From DUTS01 sp050951605 (GTDB lineage: Bacteria; Bacillota; Peptococcia; DRI-13; DTU073), in NCBI GenBank assembly GCA_050951605.1, contig JBMNJJ010000002.1, forward strand, positions 62,001-126,000: a stretch of 64,000 nt of DNA, in the 5' to 3' direction. This document shows positions 15,121 through 23,974 of this stretch, piece after piece. Within the stretch, counting starts at the first letter, position 1. Each line of letters begins with the position of its first letter. The notes below the pieces were generated by a model. It was not told the origin of the DNA and ran no database searches. It saw nothing but the letters and a program-made list of their open reading frames with translations. A program made the translations under genes and the position numbers.

Positions 15121-16299
15121 ATGTTAAAACGTATAAGTGCATGTTTAAAAATGTTTATCTTTGATTTAGAGGTTATGATATTGGACTTAAAAGAGCTGAT
15201 CACTAAAAGGAAGATTACAATATCAGCTAAAATAAGAACTATTTTAATAATAGGCGTTTCGCTTTGTTTAGTAACTATGTTAATTTTTTTAGGAGGAACT
15301 TTAAAAGGAGCGGAGCCTGTGGAAAATAAAATAGCGAAATATCAATATTCGCAAAAGGCTAATCTTGATTATCAAGTTTTTTTAAAGCCTAATCTACTTT
15401 ATGAAGAAAATGTTTTAGAAATGGGGAGAATTTATCCCACAAATTTTGTGGATCAGTTGCAGACAACTATGGCTTATGAATTTAGTGGAGATAAAAAGGC
15501 TGAAATTAGAGGAAATTATTTTGTAATGGCGAAAGTACAGGGAACACAAAAAGAAGAAAACAAAGAAAAAACTTTATGGAGTAAAGAGTTTTTATTAGTT
15601 CCCCAAAAACATTTTCATAGTTCCGAAGGGAAGGTTAAGTTCAAGGAAGAAGTTCCTCTTACTTTTTGGGCTTTTAATCAGTTCGGGGAAGAGGTGCAAA
15701 AAGCGACCGGAATTGTTTCTAATGTTAATTTAGTTGTAGATTGGCAAATTCAGGTAGAAGCTAAAAGTGAGGAAGGTTTGATTAAAGAAGAATTTACGCC
15801 TCAGCTTGTGATACCTTTATGTAAAAAGCATTTTGAAGTTGGTGGGGATTTAGCTCCGGAAAAAGCGGGGGCAATTGAAGAAATAGTGGAAACGAAGGTT
15901 CCTTTGAATAGAAAGAGGGTCGTGTTTTTGAGTTTAGGGATGATGCTTTGTCTTTTGATTTTGCTGTATTTATTACGTTTTGTACAGGCCGTTTCTCCAA
16001 GTCTTTGGGAAAAACAAGTGCAGCAAATTTTTAAAAAGTATGGGGAAAGATTAGTTGCTTTAGAAAAAGAAATTCCGGTTATTCGGGAAACGATTATTAA
16101 GATTAAATCATTAGATGGTTTGGTACTTTTAGCCGATGAACTTTGTAAACCGATTTATTATTATCGTCGGATAATAGATGGAAAAGAATCTATATCTTTT
16201 TATGTTTTTAGTGAGAATAAGGTGTTTATCTATGATTTAAAATTTAGGGAGGTTGAAGCTACGTTAGAACGAGATGTTGCTTTCTCCTATAGTAGTTGA
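15121..16299 (+). CDS. DUF5305-like membrane protein of the TasA/SipW locus
   Basis: This is a 392-residue protein. One membrane helix sits near residues 40-60 (ILIIGVSLCLVTMLIFLGG) and a second near 270-290 (VVFLSLGMMLCLLILLYLL). Between them lies an extracellular region (KYQYSQKANLDYQVFLKPN, LYEENVLEMGRIYPTNFVDQ, EIRGNYFVMAKVQG) that fits the DUF5305 pattern from memory. About 100 cytoplasmic residues follow. Proteins of this kind are found beside SipW-type peptidases, so a part in secretion or anchoring of the fibre subunits is likely, but no activity is known. It is the last gene of the locus. Confidence 0.65.
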   Translation: MLKRISACLKMFIFDLEVMILDLKELITKRKITISAKIRTILIIGVSLCLVTMLIFLGGTLKGAEPVENKIAKYQYSQKANLDYQVFLKPNLLYEENVLEMGRIYPTNFVDQLQTTMAYEFSGDKKAEIRGNYFVMAKVQGTQKEENKEKTLWSKEFLLVPQKHFHSSEGKVKFKEEVPLTFWAFNQFGEEVQKATGIVSNVNLVVDWQIQVEAKSEEGLIKEEFTPQLVIPLCKKHFEVGGDLAPEKAGAIEEIVETKVPLNRKRVVFLSLGMMLCLLILLYLLRFVQAVSPSLWEKQVQQIFKKYGERLVALEKEIPVIRETIIKIKSLDGLVLLADELCKPIYYYRRIIDGKESISFYVFSENKVFIYDLKFREVEATLERDVAFSYSS

Positions 16300-16309
16300 A
16301 AAGAGGGAT

Positions 16310-16342
16310 GATGTATTCAGATGCTGAATACATCTTTTTTTT
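16310..16342 (+). terminator. Terminator ending the TasA-like locus
   Basis: An 11-base perfect stem (GATGTATTCAG with CTGAATACATC) has a three-base loop and is followed by eight Ts. Confidence 0.9.
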
Positions 16343-16417
16343 GTCAAATTTTATATTCGAAGATTGAGTGAATTAATGATACAATAATATTGTTTGATTT
16401 TTTAGGAGGAGATTTAG

Positions 16418-18193
16418 ATGAAGCAACTTTTAACAGGTAATGAAGCTATCGCTAGAGGAGCTTATGAGGCCGGTTGTACGGTAGCAGCGGCTTATCCCGG
16501 TACTCCCAGTACGGAAATTCTGGAGAATATCGCTGGTTATAAAGAGATTTATGCAGAATGGTCACCTAATGAAAAGGTGGCGGTAGAGGTAGTTAGTGGT
16601 GCCTCTATTGCAGGAGCAAGGTCTCTGGCAGCGATGAAACATGTAGGCTTGAATGTAGCGGCTGATCCTTTGTTTACGATGGCTTATGAAGGGGTCAATG
16701 GCGGATTGGTTATTGTTACGGCTGATGACCCGGGGACACATAGTTCCCAAAATGAACAGGATAACAGGTATTATGCTCCACATGCTAAGGTTTTGTTGTT
16801 GGAGCCTGCAGATAGTCAAGAATGTAAGGACTATACAAAAATGGCTTTTGCTTTAAGTGAGGAGTTTGATACTCCGGTATTATTGCGGGTAACGACGAGA
16901 ATTTGTCATAGCAAAAGTCTTGTTGAATTAGGGGAGAGAGAAGAAGTAGGGGTCAAAGAATATCGTAAAGATGTCCAGAAATATGCGATGACTCCTGCTC
17001 ATGCTAAAGTAAGACATGTGCTGGTGGAGGAAAAACTAAATCGTTTATGGGAATATAGTAATAACTCACCCCTAAACAAAATAGAGTGGGGCGAGAAAAA
17101 AATAGGTATTATTACAAGTGGCATTTCTTATCAATATGCTTGTGAGGTTTTTGGAAACAAGGCTTCTTATTTGAAATTAGGTTTAACCTATCCTTTGCCT
17201 GAAAGGTTGATAAAAGAGTTTGCCCAGGCTGTAGAGCAGGTAATTGTGATAGAAGAAAACGACCCTTATTTGGAAACTTATGTAAAGTCTCTAGGGATAG
17301 AGTGTCGAGGTAAAGAATTAATCCCCATCTGTGGTGAATTAAATCCCGGGATTATTCGGCAGGCTTTCTTTCCGGAAGAAGAAAAGGGGAAAAGTGATAT
17401 TGTTGCTGACTTAAACATACCGTCTAGACCTCCTGTGCTTTGTGCCGGCTGTCCCCATCGCGGACTTTTTTATGCTTTGAGTAAATTAAAGAATATCGTA
17501 GTTTCCGGTGATATCGGTTGTTATACTTTAGGTTTAATGCCTCCTTTGTCGGTTACGGATACGGTCATTTGCATGGGGGCTAGTATTTCGGCCGGGCTGG
17601 GTTTTGAAAAAGCATTTCAACAAGGTTCTATTGAGAAAAAGGTTTTTAGTTGTATTGGTGATTCGACTTTCTTTCATTCCGGGATCACCGGGTTGATTGA
17701 TGCTGTTTATAATCAAAGTAAACTTAAGATTATTATTATGGATAATCGGATTACAGCCATGACCGGACATCAGGAAAATCCGGGTACAGGAAAAACTCTC
17801 CAGGGGGAAGATGCTCCGATTATAGATATTGAGAAGATTGTGCGGGCTGTAGGAGTAAAAGAGGAAAATATCAGAGTAATTGACCCTTATAATTTAGCGG
17901 AAACAGAAGAAGCAGTTCAGGAAGCGTATCTTGCTGAGGAGCCTTTTGTGATTATCACGAAACGACCTTGTGCTTTGCTGAAAGAGGTACGGCGGGTCAG
18001 AAGCGGTTTTTCTTGTTTGATTGATCAAGAAAAGTGTAAAAAGTGTAAAGCTTGTTTACGCATTGGCTGTCCTGCTTTAGCCTTGAAAGGGGAACGGGTT
18101 TTCATCGATCTGGAGATGTGTAATGGTTGTGGTCTTTGTCAGCAGGTTTGTAAATTTAAGGCAATTACGAAGGTTGGTGAAGAAAATGACTAA
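16418..18193 (+). CDS. iorA: Indolepyruvate:ferredoxin oxidoreductase, alpha subunit
   Basis: This subunit binds thiamine diphosphate and oxidatively decarboxylates aryl pyruvates to acyl-CoA with reduction of ferredoxin, in anaerobic amino-acid breakdown. The 591 residues run from the pyrimidine-binding half (GAYEAGCTVAAAYPGTPSTE) through CAGCPHRGLFYAL and the TPP motif (GDIGCYTLG; GDSTFFHSG) to a C-terminal 2[4Fe-4S] ferredoxin domain (CKKCKACLRIGCPAL, CNGCGLCQQVCKF). AGGAGGAG is near the ATG. It overlaps iorB by eight bases. The match over the whole length makes the call secure. Confidence 0.93.
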   Translation: MKQLLTGNEAIARGAYEAGCTVAAAYPGTPSTEILENIAGYKEIYAEWSPNEKVAVEVVSGASIAGARSLAAMKHVGLNVAADPLFTMAYEGVNGGLVIVTADDPGTHSSQNEQDNRYYAPHAKVLLLEPADSQECKDYTKMAFALSEEFDTPVLLRVTTRICHSKSLVELGEREEVGVKEYRKDVQKYAMTPAHAKVRHVLVEEKLNRLWEYSNNSPLNKIEWGEKKIGIITSGISYQYACEVFGNKASYLKLGLTYPLPERLIKEFAQAVEQVIVIEENDPYLETYVKSLGIECRGKELIPICGELNPGIIRQAFFPEEEKGKSDIVADLNIPSRPPVLCAGCPHRGLFYALSKLKNIVVSGDIGCYTLGLMPPLSVTDTVICMGASISAGLGFEKAFQQGSIEKKVFSCIGDSTFFHSGITGLIDAVYNQSKLKIIIMDNRITAMTGHQENPGTGKTLQGEDAPIIDIEKIVRAVGVKEENIRVIDPYNLAETEEAVQEAYLAEEPFVIITKRPCALLKEVRRVRSGFSCLIDQEKCKKCKACLRIGCPALALKGERVFIDLEMCNGCGLCQQVCKFKAITKVGEEND

Positions 18194-18755
18194 AGCACTA
18201 TTATTAGTAGGAGTGGGTGGACAAGGTACGATCCTCGCTTCCAAGATTTTAAGTGAAGGTTTGGTCAGACAGGGCTATGATGTGAAAATGTCGGAAATTC
18301 ACGGTATGGCGCAAAGGGGAGGCAGTGTTACGACGCAGATAAAATTTGGGGAAAAAGTGTTTTCTCCGATCATTGGTTTGGCTGAAGCTGATGCTATGGT
18401 GGCTTTTGAAAAAGTAGAGGCAGTAAGATGTTTACCTTACCTTAAAGAAGAAGGGGTTTTAGTGGTTAATGACCACAAAATTTATCCCTTACCGGTTTTA
18501 ACCGGAAAGGAAGAATATCCTGATGATGTTCTGAAGTTTTTGCAGAAAAAAGTCAGGAAGTGTAAGGTGCTTAATGCTAATCATATTGCGGCTGAATTAG
18601 GTAATACTAAGGCGCAGAACATTGTTTTACTTGGTACTGTGATTAAAGCTCTGGGGTTGGAAAAGTTAGCTTGGGTAGAAATATTAAAGAAATATCTTCC
18701 GCCTAAACTACATGAATTGAATATTAAAGCATTACAAGCGGGCTTGGGTTTATAA
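18186..18755 (+). CDS. iorB: Indolepyruvate:ferredoxin oxidoreductase, beta subunit
   Basis: This is the gamma-type subunit of 189 residues, beginning MTKALLLVGVGGQGTILASK (CoA-domain glycine motif) and including EIHGMAQRGGSVTTQIKFG. The ATG at 18186 was chosen because GGTTGGTGAAG precedes it and the overlap with iorA is only eight bases. An upstream GTG in the same frame would run 21 codons into the iorA coding region and does not resemble the family. With IorA it forms the complete enzyme. Confidence 0.93.
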   Translation: MTKALLLVGVGGQGTILASKILSEGLVRQGYDVKMSEIHGMAQRGGSVTTQIKFGEKVFSPIIGLAEADAMVAFEKVEAVRCLPYLKEEGVLVVNDHKIYPLPVLTGKEEYPDDVLKFLQKKVRKCKVLNANHIAAELGNTKAQNIVLLGTVIKALGLEKLAWVEILKKYLPPKLHELNIKALQAGLGL

Positions 18756-18803
18756 GATAGAGTAAAATAAGTAGTTTAAATTTACGAGGAGGACAAGCAA
18801 TTA

Positions 18804-20486
18804 ATGAAAACTGATTTGGAAATAGCACAAGAAGCACAATTAGAACATATTAAAGATATAGCTCAAAAATTAGCCATCACGGAAGAAAACTTGATTTATT
18901 ATGGTAATTATAAGGCAAAGGTAGATTATCGACTGATTAGAAAACTAGTCGAGCAAAAAGAGGGGAAAGTTATTTTAGTTACGGCAATTAATCCTACTCC
19001 GGCGGGAGAAGGAAAAACGACGGTGACCATAGGTCTGGGAGATGCGTTGAGTTGTTTGGGAAAAAAGACGGTGATCTGTTTGCGTGAACCTTCTCTGGGT
19101 CCCGTTTTTGGGATAAAAGGCGGGGCAACCGGGGGAGGTTATGCCCAGGTAGTACCGATGGAGGAAATTAATCTTCATTTTACGGGTGATTTACATGCTA
19201 TTGGTGCAGCCAATAATCTCTTGGCAGCGATAATTGATAATCATATTTATCATGGTAATGCCTTGCATATTGACCCGCGGAAAATTACGTGGCGTAGAAC
19301 TTTAGATATAAATGATCGTCAACTTCGTTTTATTGTCAACGGTCTGGGTGGGAAAACAAATGGTGTACCTAGGGAAGATGGTTTTGATATTACAGTGGCC
19401 TCGGAAATTATGGCTGTTTTTTGTTTAGCCCGGAGTTTAAAAGACCTTAAAGAAAGATTAGCGAACATTATTGTCGCTTATACTGATGAGGGAAATCCTG
19501 TTACTGTGGGAGACCTGAAGGTACAGGGGGCTCTGACTGCACTTTTAAAAGATGCCTTTAATCCTAATCTTGTGCAAACTTTAGAAGGTACTCCTGCTTT
19601 TATTCATGGTGGTCCTTTTGCGAATGTGGCTCATGGTTGTAATAGCCTTATCGCTACAGAACTTGCTGTAAAACTGGCTGATTATGTAGTTACGGAAGCT
19701 GGTTTTGGTGCTGATTTGGGAGCAGAAAAGTTTTTAGATATTAAATGCCGTACTGGGCAGATTAAACCGGATGCGGTAGTCTTAGTAGCCAGTATTAGAG
19801 CTTTAAAACATCATGGTGGCGCTTCTCAGGAAGAGTGGGGCGAGGAAAATGTAATCTATCTGCAAAAAGGGTTAGCCAATTTGCAAAAACATATTACCAA
19901 TCTGATGCGTAAATTTAATTTGCCGGTAGTAGTAGCCATTAATCGTTTCCCTACGGATACGGTTAAAGAATTAAAGGTTGTTTTTAATCAATGCGAGGAA
20001 TTAGGAGTAGAAGTAGCAGTTTCTGAAGTGTTTAATAAAGGTGGAGCAGGTGGTTTAGAATTAGGGCAAAAGGTTTTAGAAATTTTAAATCAGAAATCGG
20101 TGAAAAAACGAGAATTTACGTATCTTTATCCTCTGGGGATAAGTATTAGGGAAAAGATTAAGATTATTGCTCAGGAATTATATGGAGCGGAAAATGTAGT
20201 GTTCAGTAAAGAGGCTGCGAAAAGTATGGCTCGTTTTGAAGCACATGGTTATCAAAATCTACCTGTCTGTATGGCGAAGACACAATATTCTTTTTCCGAT
20301 AATCCTAAGCTTTTGGGGGCTCCGGAAGGTTTTGAATTAACGGTGCGTGAAGTTAGGCTGTCGGCAGGGGCAGGTTTTGTGGTAGCTTTGACAGGAGAAA
20401 TCATGACCATGCCCGGTTTACCCAAAATACCTACGGCGGAAAAGATAGATATTGATATAGAGGGAAAAATTTCGGGGCTTTTTTAA
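18804..20486 (+). CDS. fhs: Formate-tetrahydrofolate ligase
   Basis: The enzyme makes 10-formyl-THF from formate, THF and ATP. It belongs to the methyl branch of the Wood-Ljungdahl pathway in acetogens and to purine/glycine metabolism in other anaerobes. The length (560) is typical. Visible motifs are the P-loop TPAGEGKTTVTIGLGDAL (about residues 65-82), EPSLGPVFGIKGGATGGGYA and TEAGFGADLGAEKF. The start at 18804 follows ACGAGGAGGAC by eight bases. It lies 48 bases after iorB and may share its transcript. The rest of the Wood-Ljungdahl pathway is not in this window. Confidence 0.96.
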   Translation: MKTDLEIAQEAQLEHIKDIAQKLAITEENLIYYGNYKAKVDYRLIRKLVEQKEGKVILVTAINPTPAGEGKTTVTIGLGDALSCLGKKTVICLREPSLGPVFGIKGGATGGGYAQVVPMEEINLHFTGDLHAIGAANNLLAAIIDNHIYHGNALHIDPRKITWRRTLDINDRQLRFIVNGLGGKTNGVPREDGFDITVASEIMAVFCLARSLKDLKERLANIIVAYTDEGNPVTVGDLKVQGALTALLKDAFNPNLVQTLEGTPAFIHGGPFANVAHGCNSLIATELAVKLADYVVTEAGFGADLGAEKFLDIKCRTGQIKPDAVVLVASIRALKHHGGASQEEWGEENVIYLQKGLANLQKHITNLMRKFNLPVVVAINRFPTDTVKELKVVFNQCEELGVEVAVSEVFNKGGAGGLELGQKVLEILNQKSVKKREFTYLYPLGISIREKIKIIAQELYGAENVVFSKEAAKSMARFEAHGYQNLPVCMAKTQYSFSDNPKLLGAPEGFELTVREVRLSAGAGFVVALTGEIMTMPGLPKIPTAEKIDIDIEGKISGLF

Positions 20487-20510
20487 GACCCTAAAGTTGG
20501 AGGTTTAGGC

Positions 20511-20852
20511 ATGTACCGTTTCATTCTTTTATTAAGTTCAGGTTCAATTTTATTGGCACTTTTGGTAACCCTACAGGTTAAGTTTGCCGGGGTTGAGTTG
20601 TTATCTATAACGAAATATTATCTATTAATGCTACCTGTTTTGTTTGCGGCTAATGTTTGTATTGGTACAGGGATTAATAAGGGGCATGCTCTTTATGGAA
20701 ACTTGCCTCTTTTGATTGCTATCCAGACGGCAGTTTATTATTTAATGATTACCCTTTTTTCTCTTTACCTGCTTGGTGATAAAATATCTGTGCCTAAAAC
20801 TGCACTAGCATCAATTTTGATTATTGCGGCAATTTATTTATTGAAAAGTTAA
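20511..20852 (+). CDS. Small four-helix membrane protein of unknown function
   Basis: This is a 113-residue, almost wholly hydrophobic protein with about four predicted spans (near residues 3-23, 36-56, 64-88 and 93-112) and the short polar loop NKGHALYGNLP. It loosely recalls half of a drug/metabolite transporter or EamA unit, but no motif confirms that. GTTGGAGGTTT precedes the ATG. It begins 24 bases after fhs and is probably in the same transcript. The family is not recognised. Confidence 0.6.
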   Translation: MYRFILLLSSGSILLALLVTLQVKFAGVELLSITKYYLLMLPVLFAANVCIGTGINKGHALYGNLPLLIAIQTAVYYLMITLFSLYLLGDKISVPKTALASILIIAAIYLLKS

Positions 20853-20916
20853 GAGATAAGGAAAAGATACATAGAAAAATTGTGTTCATAATTGCAAGAA
20901 GATAAGGAGGAGAAAA

Positions 20917-22512
20917 ATGAGGAGAAAGATTATTAGTATTCTAGCAGTAGCGTTTTTTTTACCCCTATTTTGTACCGCGGCTTCAGCACAAACCGATTTC
21001 TCAGTCTCGGCAGTTTCCGCGCTGCAAACTAAATCCTCAAGTGTGGCGGTTCCTTTTAAATTAGGTAATGAAGTTTTAATGAGCAAATATCATTATTTGA
21101 TCGCGGGAAAAAGAGTAGGGTTGGTTACAAATCAGAGTGGGGTGAATAGTAAAGGTGAAAGCACGATTGATATTTTAGCTAATGATCCTACAGTACAATT
21201 AACCGCACTTTATGGACCTGAACATGGTCTTGATGGACAAGCGCGGGCCGGTGCTTATGTAGAGTCTTATATTCATGAGAAGTTAGGCATTCCTGTCTAT
21301 AGTCTTTATGGTCCTACGAGAATGCCTACTGCGGAGATGTTAGCCAATATAGATGTCTTGCTTTTTGATATTCAGGATATTGGAGCCAGAACCTATACGT
21401 ATATTTCCACTTTAAATTATTGTCAACAGGCAGCACAAAAATATGGTAAAACGCTGATTGTCTTGGATAGACCTAATCCTCTCGGAGGGGAAATAGTGGA
21501 TGGAGCGGTTTTAGAAGAACCTTTTGAGACTTTTGTGGGTGTGGATATACTGCCGACAGCACATGGGATGACGGTAGGCGAGTTAGCCCTTTATTTTAAT
21601 CGTGAAATTGGAGCAGATGTACGAGTTGTGCCGATGGAAGGCTATATGCGGCAGATGATTTATCAAGATACGGGTTTGCCTTGGATTGCAACTTCACCTA
21701 ATATTCCTGATATCGAATCTGTTTTTGGGTATATGGCGACAGGTTTAGGAGAAGGGACGGGTGTTTATCAAGCGGATAAGTTTAAATGGATTGGGGGCAA
21801 GGGGATAGATGCTTCCAAGTTTGCTCGTTTGCTTAATCAGGCGGGGTTAGCCGGGGTAACTTTTGTGCCGGAGTACCAGGGAGCGGCTGGAGGGGTAAGG
21901 TTGAAAATTACTGATTATCGTTCATTTAATCCGGCGAGAACAGGTCTTTATGCTCTAGCTTATGCTCATTCTTTGAATAACTTTAAGGTTCCGAAGAGCG
22001 GGAAGACGATGGTCATGTTTGATAAAATTATGGGGACAGACAAAATCGGTCTATATTTAGAGCAAGGGCTGACCCCGCAACAAATTGAGGTCAAATATAC
22101 ACCACGGTTAAACAGTTTTAAAGAGGAACGAAAAAAATATTTAATTTATGGTCAAGACCCTTACCGTGCTATTGTTGTTTATGTACAGGGGCAAAGGGTT
22201 GACTTTGATGTAGAGCCTTTTATTGATCAAAATAATCGTACCATGGTTCCTTTACGGGCTATTGGCGAAGCATTGGGGGCACAGGTAGATTGGGACGAGC
22301 AGACGAGAACGGTTAAGTTTACTAAACAAGGACAAAAGGTGCTTTTTGTAATTGACCGGCGTGAGGCGGTAGTAAATGGTGTGGTGCAAACGATGGATAC
22401 TTGCCCGGTGATTAAAAATAGCCGTACTATGCTTCCTTTACGCTATGTGGGAGAATTTCTGGGAACGACGGTTGATTGGGAAGGTCAAACTAGTAAGATT
22501 ACGATAAATTAA
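20917..22512 (+). CDS. Secreted NamZ-like exo-beta-N-acetylmuramidase (DUF1343) with C-terminal stalk domain
   Basis: A signal peptide (MRRKIISILAVAFFLPLF...ASA) is followed by a DUF1343 domain at about residues 45-410: GLVTNQSGVNSKG, ALYGPEHGLDGQARAG, LLFDIQDIGARTYTYISTL and DRPNPLGG. The Bacillus member NamZ removes terminal N-acetylmuramic acid from cell-wall fragments. The last 120 residues are a copper-amine-oxidase-like stalk (PFIDQNNRTMVPLRAIGEAL, VDWDEQTRTVKF, then a second half ending VDWEGQTSKITIN). Muropeptide recycling at the cell surface is inferred. AAGGAGGAG lies a few bases before the ATG. Confidence 0.85.
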   Translation: MRRKIISILAVAFFLPLFCTAASAQTDFSVSAVSALQTKSSSVAVPFKLGNEVLMSKYHYLIAGKRVGLVTNQSGVNSKGESTIDILANDPTVQLTALYGPEHGLDGQARAGAYVESYIHEKLGIPVYSLYGPTRMPTAEMLANIDVLLFDIQDIGARTYTYISTLNYCQQAAQKYGKTLIVLDRPNPLGGEIVDGAVLEEPFETFVGVDILPTAHGMTVGELALYFNREIGADVRVVPMEGYMRQMIYQDTGLPWIATSPNIPDIESVFGYMATGLGEGTGVYQADKFKWIGGKGIDASKFARLLNQAGLAGVTFVPEYQGAAGGVRLKITDYRSFNPARTGLYALAYAHSLNNFKVPKSGKTMVMFDKIMGTDKIGLYLEQGLTPQQIEVKYTPRLNSFKEERKKYLIYGQDPYRAIVVYVQGQRVDFDVEPFIDQNNRTMVPLRAIGEALGAQVDWDEQTRTVKFTKQGQKVLFVIDRREAVVNGVVQTMDTCPVIKNSRTMLPLRYVGEFLGTTVDWEGQTSKITIN

Positions 22513-22551
22513 AAAATTGGCTTTAAATGGTTGTAATGTGGTTAAATAAGC

Positions 22552-22579
22552 AATATACTTAATTCTAATTAAGTATATT
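22552..22579 (+). promoter_or_regulatory. Perfect 13-base palindrome before the aminotransferase
   Basis: AATATACTTAATT and its exact complement AATTAAGTATATT are separated by CT. The palindrome ends two bases before ATGGAGGAGGTG, the ribosome site. It has no T-run, so it reads as an operator or an SD-proximal hairpin rather than a terminator. Confidence 0.55.
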
Positions 22580-22599
22580 AGATGGAGGAGGTGACCTTA

Positions 22600-23817
22600 A
22601 TGTCGTCTTTTCAAAAATCCAGTAAATTGGATCATGTTTGTTATGACATTAGAGGCCCGATTATGGATGAAGCGAAACAATTAGAGGAGAATGGATATCA
22701 TCTTATTAAATTAAATATCGGTAACCCGGCCACTTTCGGTTTTAATGCACCTGATGAAATTATTCGCGATGTGATTCTTAATTTAAAAAAGGCGCAAGGT
22801 TATTCAGATTCGCAAGGTTTGTTTGCGGCTCGTAAAGCAGTCATGCAGTATTGTCAGCAGAAAAACATTTCCGGAGTGGAAATTGATGATATTTATACAG
22901 GAAATGGTGTCAGTGAACTGATCGTGATGACTATGCAGGGTCTATTAGATAATGGTGATGAAGTTTTAATCCCGGCACCTGATTATCCTCTTTGGACGGC
23001 CGCTGTTAATCTTTCCGGTGGTACTGCGGTACATTATCTTTGTGATGAACAGTCAGACTGGATTCCTGATTTAAAGGATCTGGAAAGTAAAATTACCGAG
23101 AGGACGAAGGGGATTGTGGTCATCAATCCGAATAATCCTACCGGAGCTTTATATCCGACAGAGGTTTTGCAAGCGATCGTGGACTTGGCCGAAGAACATA
23201 ATTTAATTGTTTTTTCGGATGAAATCTATGATAAAATTTTGTATGAAGATGCCGTTCATGTTTCTACAGCAACACTTTCTGATAAAGTATTATTTGTGAC
23301 CTTTAATGGTTTATCTAAGTCTCATCGTATTGCCGGTTTTCGGGCAGGGTGGATGGTACTTAGCGGCAATAAAGAAATTGCGAAGGACTATATCGAAGGT
23401 TTGAATATCCTTTCGACCATGCGTTTGTGTAGTAATGTTCCGGCTCAGTTTGCTATTCAGACGGCTTTAGGTGGATACCAAAGTCTTACGGAATTGTTAG
23501 TGCCGGGAGGACGTTTAAGGGAGCAAAGGGATATTTGTTATGAAATGCTGAACAATGTTCCCGGTGTGTCTTGTACTAAACCTCAAGGTGCTTTTTATAT
23601 GTTCCCGAAGATTGATATCAAGAAATTTAATATTACAAGTGATTATCAGTTTGTTTTGGACTTTTTAAGAGAGAAAAAAGTAATGTTGGTGCAGGGGACA
23701 GGATTTAATTGGTCGCATCCAGATCATTTTAGAATAGTTTTTCTACCTCATGTGTTTAAACTGAAAACAGCGATAAATAGGTTGGAGGAATTTTTAGCTG
23801 ATTATCAGCAGAAATAA
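22600..23817 (+). CDS. Pyridoxal-phosphate aminotransferase, alanine (AlaA) type
   Basis: This is a class I aminotransferase of 405 residues. The PLP lysine is in FNGLSKSHRIAGFRAGW, and the family segments KLNIGNPATFGFNAPDE, VINPNNPTGALYP and FSDEIYDKILYE are present. The pattern (DIRGPIMDEAKQLEENGY near the N-terminus) is that of AlaA-like glutamate-pyruvate transaminases. The ATG at 22600 is preferred because GGAGGAGGTGACC lies directly before it; the upstream ATG at 22582 falls inside that ribosome site. It probably makes alanine from pyruvate and glutamate, but substrate range cannot be read from sequence. Confidence 0.88.
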   Translation: MSSFQKSSKLDHVCYDIRGPIMDEAKQLEENGYHLIKLNIGNPATFGFNAPDEIIRDVILNLKKAQGYSDSQGLFAARKAVMQYCQQKNISGVEIDDIYTGNGVSELIVMTMQGLLDNGDEVLIPAPDYPLWTAAVNLSGGTAVHYLCDEQSDWIPDLKDLESKITERTKGIVVINPNNPTGALYPTEVLQAIVDLAEEHNLIVFSDEIYDKILYEDAVHVSTATLSDKVLFVTFNGLSKSHRIAGFRAGWMVLSGNKEIAKDYIEGLNILSTMRLCSNVPAQFAIQTALGGYQSLTELLVPGGRLREQRDICYEMLNNVPGVSCTKPQGAFYMFPKIDIKKFNITSDYQFVLDFLREKKVMLVQGTGFNWSHPDHFRIVFLPHVFKLKTAINRLEEFLADYQQK

Positions 23818-23974
23818 ATATTGTATTTATGGGGGATATTCCTGTCTTATGAGATTATTTTAGCTTTGGCGGGAGTGTCCTCTTTTCTCTTAAAAAGGAT
23901 TTTGCGGGAACAAATCTGAAATGGCAACGTCTGAAATAATATAGGGAATATTAATGAAAGGAAGTGATGAAGGT

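Noticed and set aside
23818..23953. Possible 30-residue hydrophobic peptide (from a TTG near 23825)
   Set aside because: No ribosome site and no recognisable family; too weak to call.
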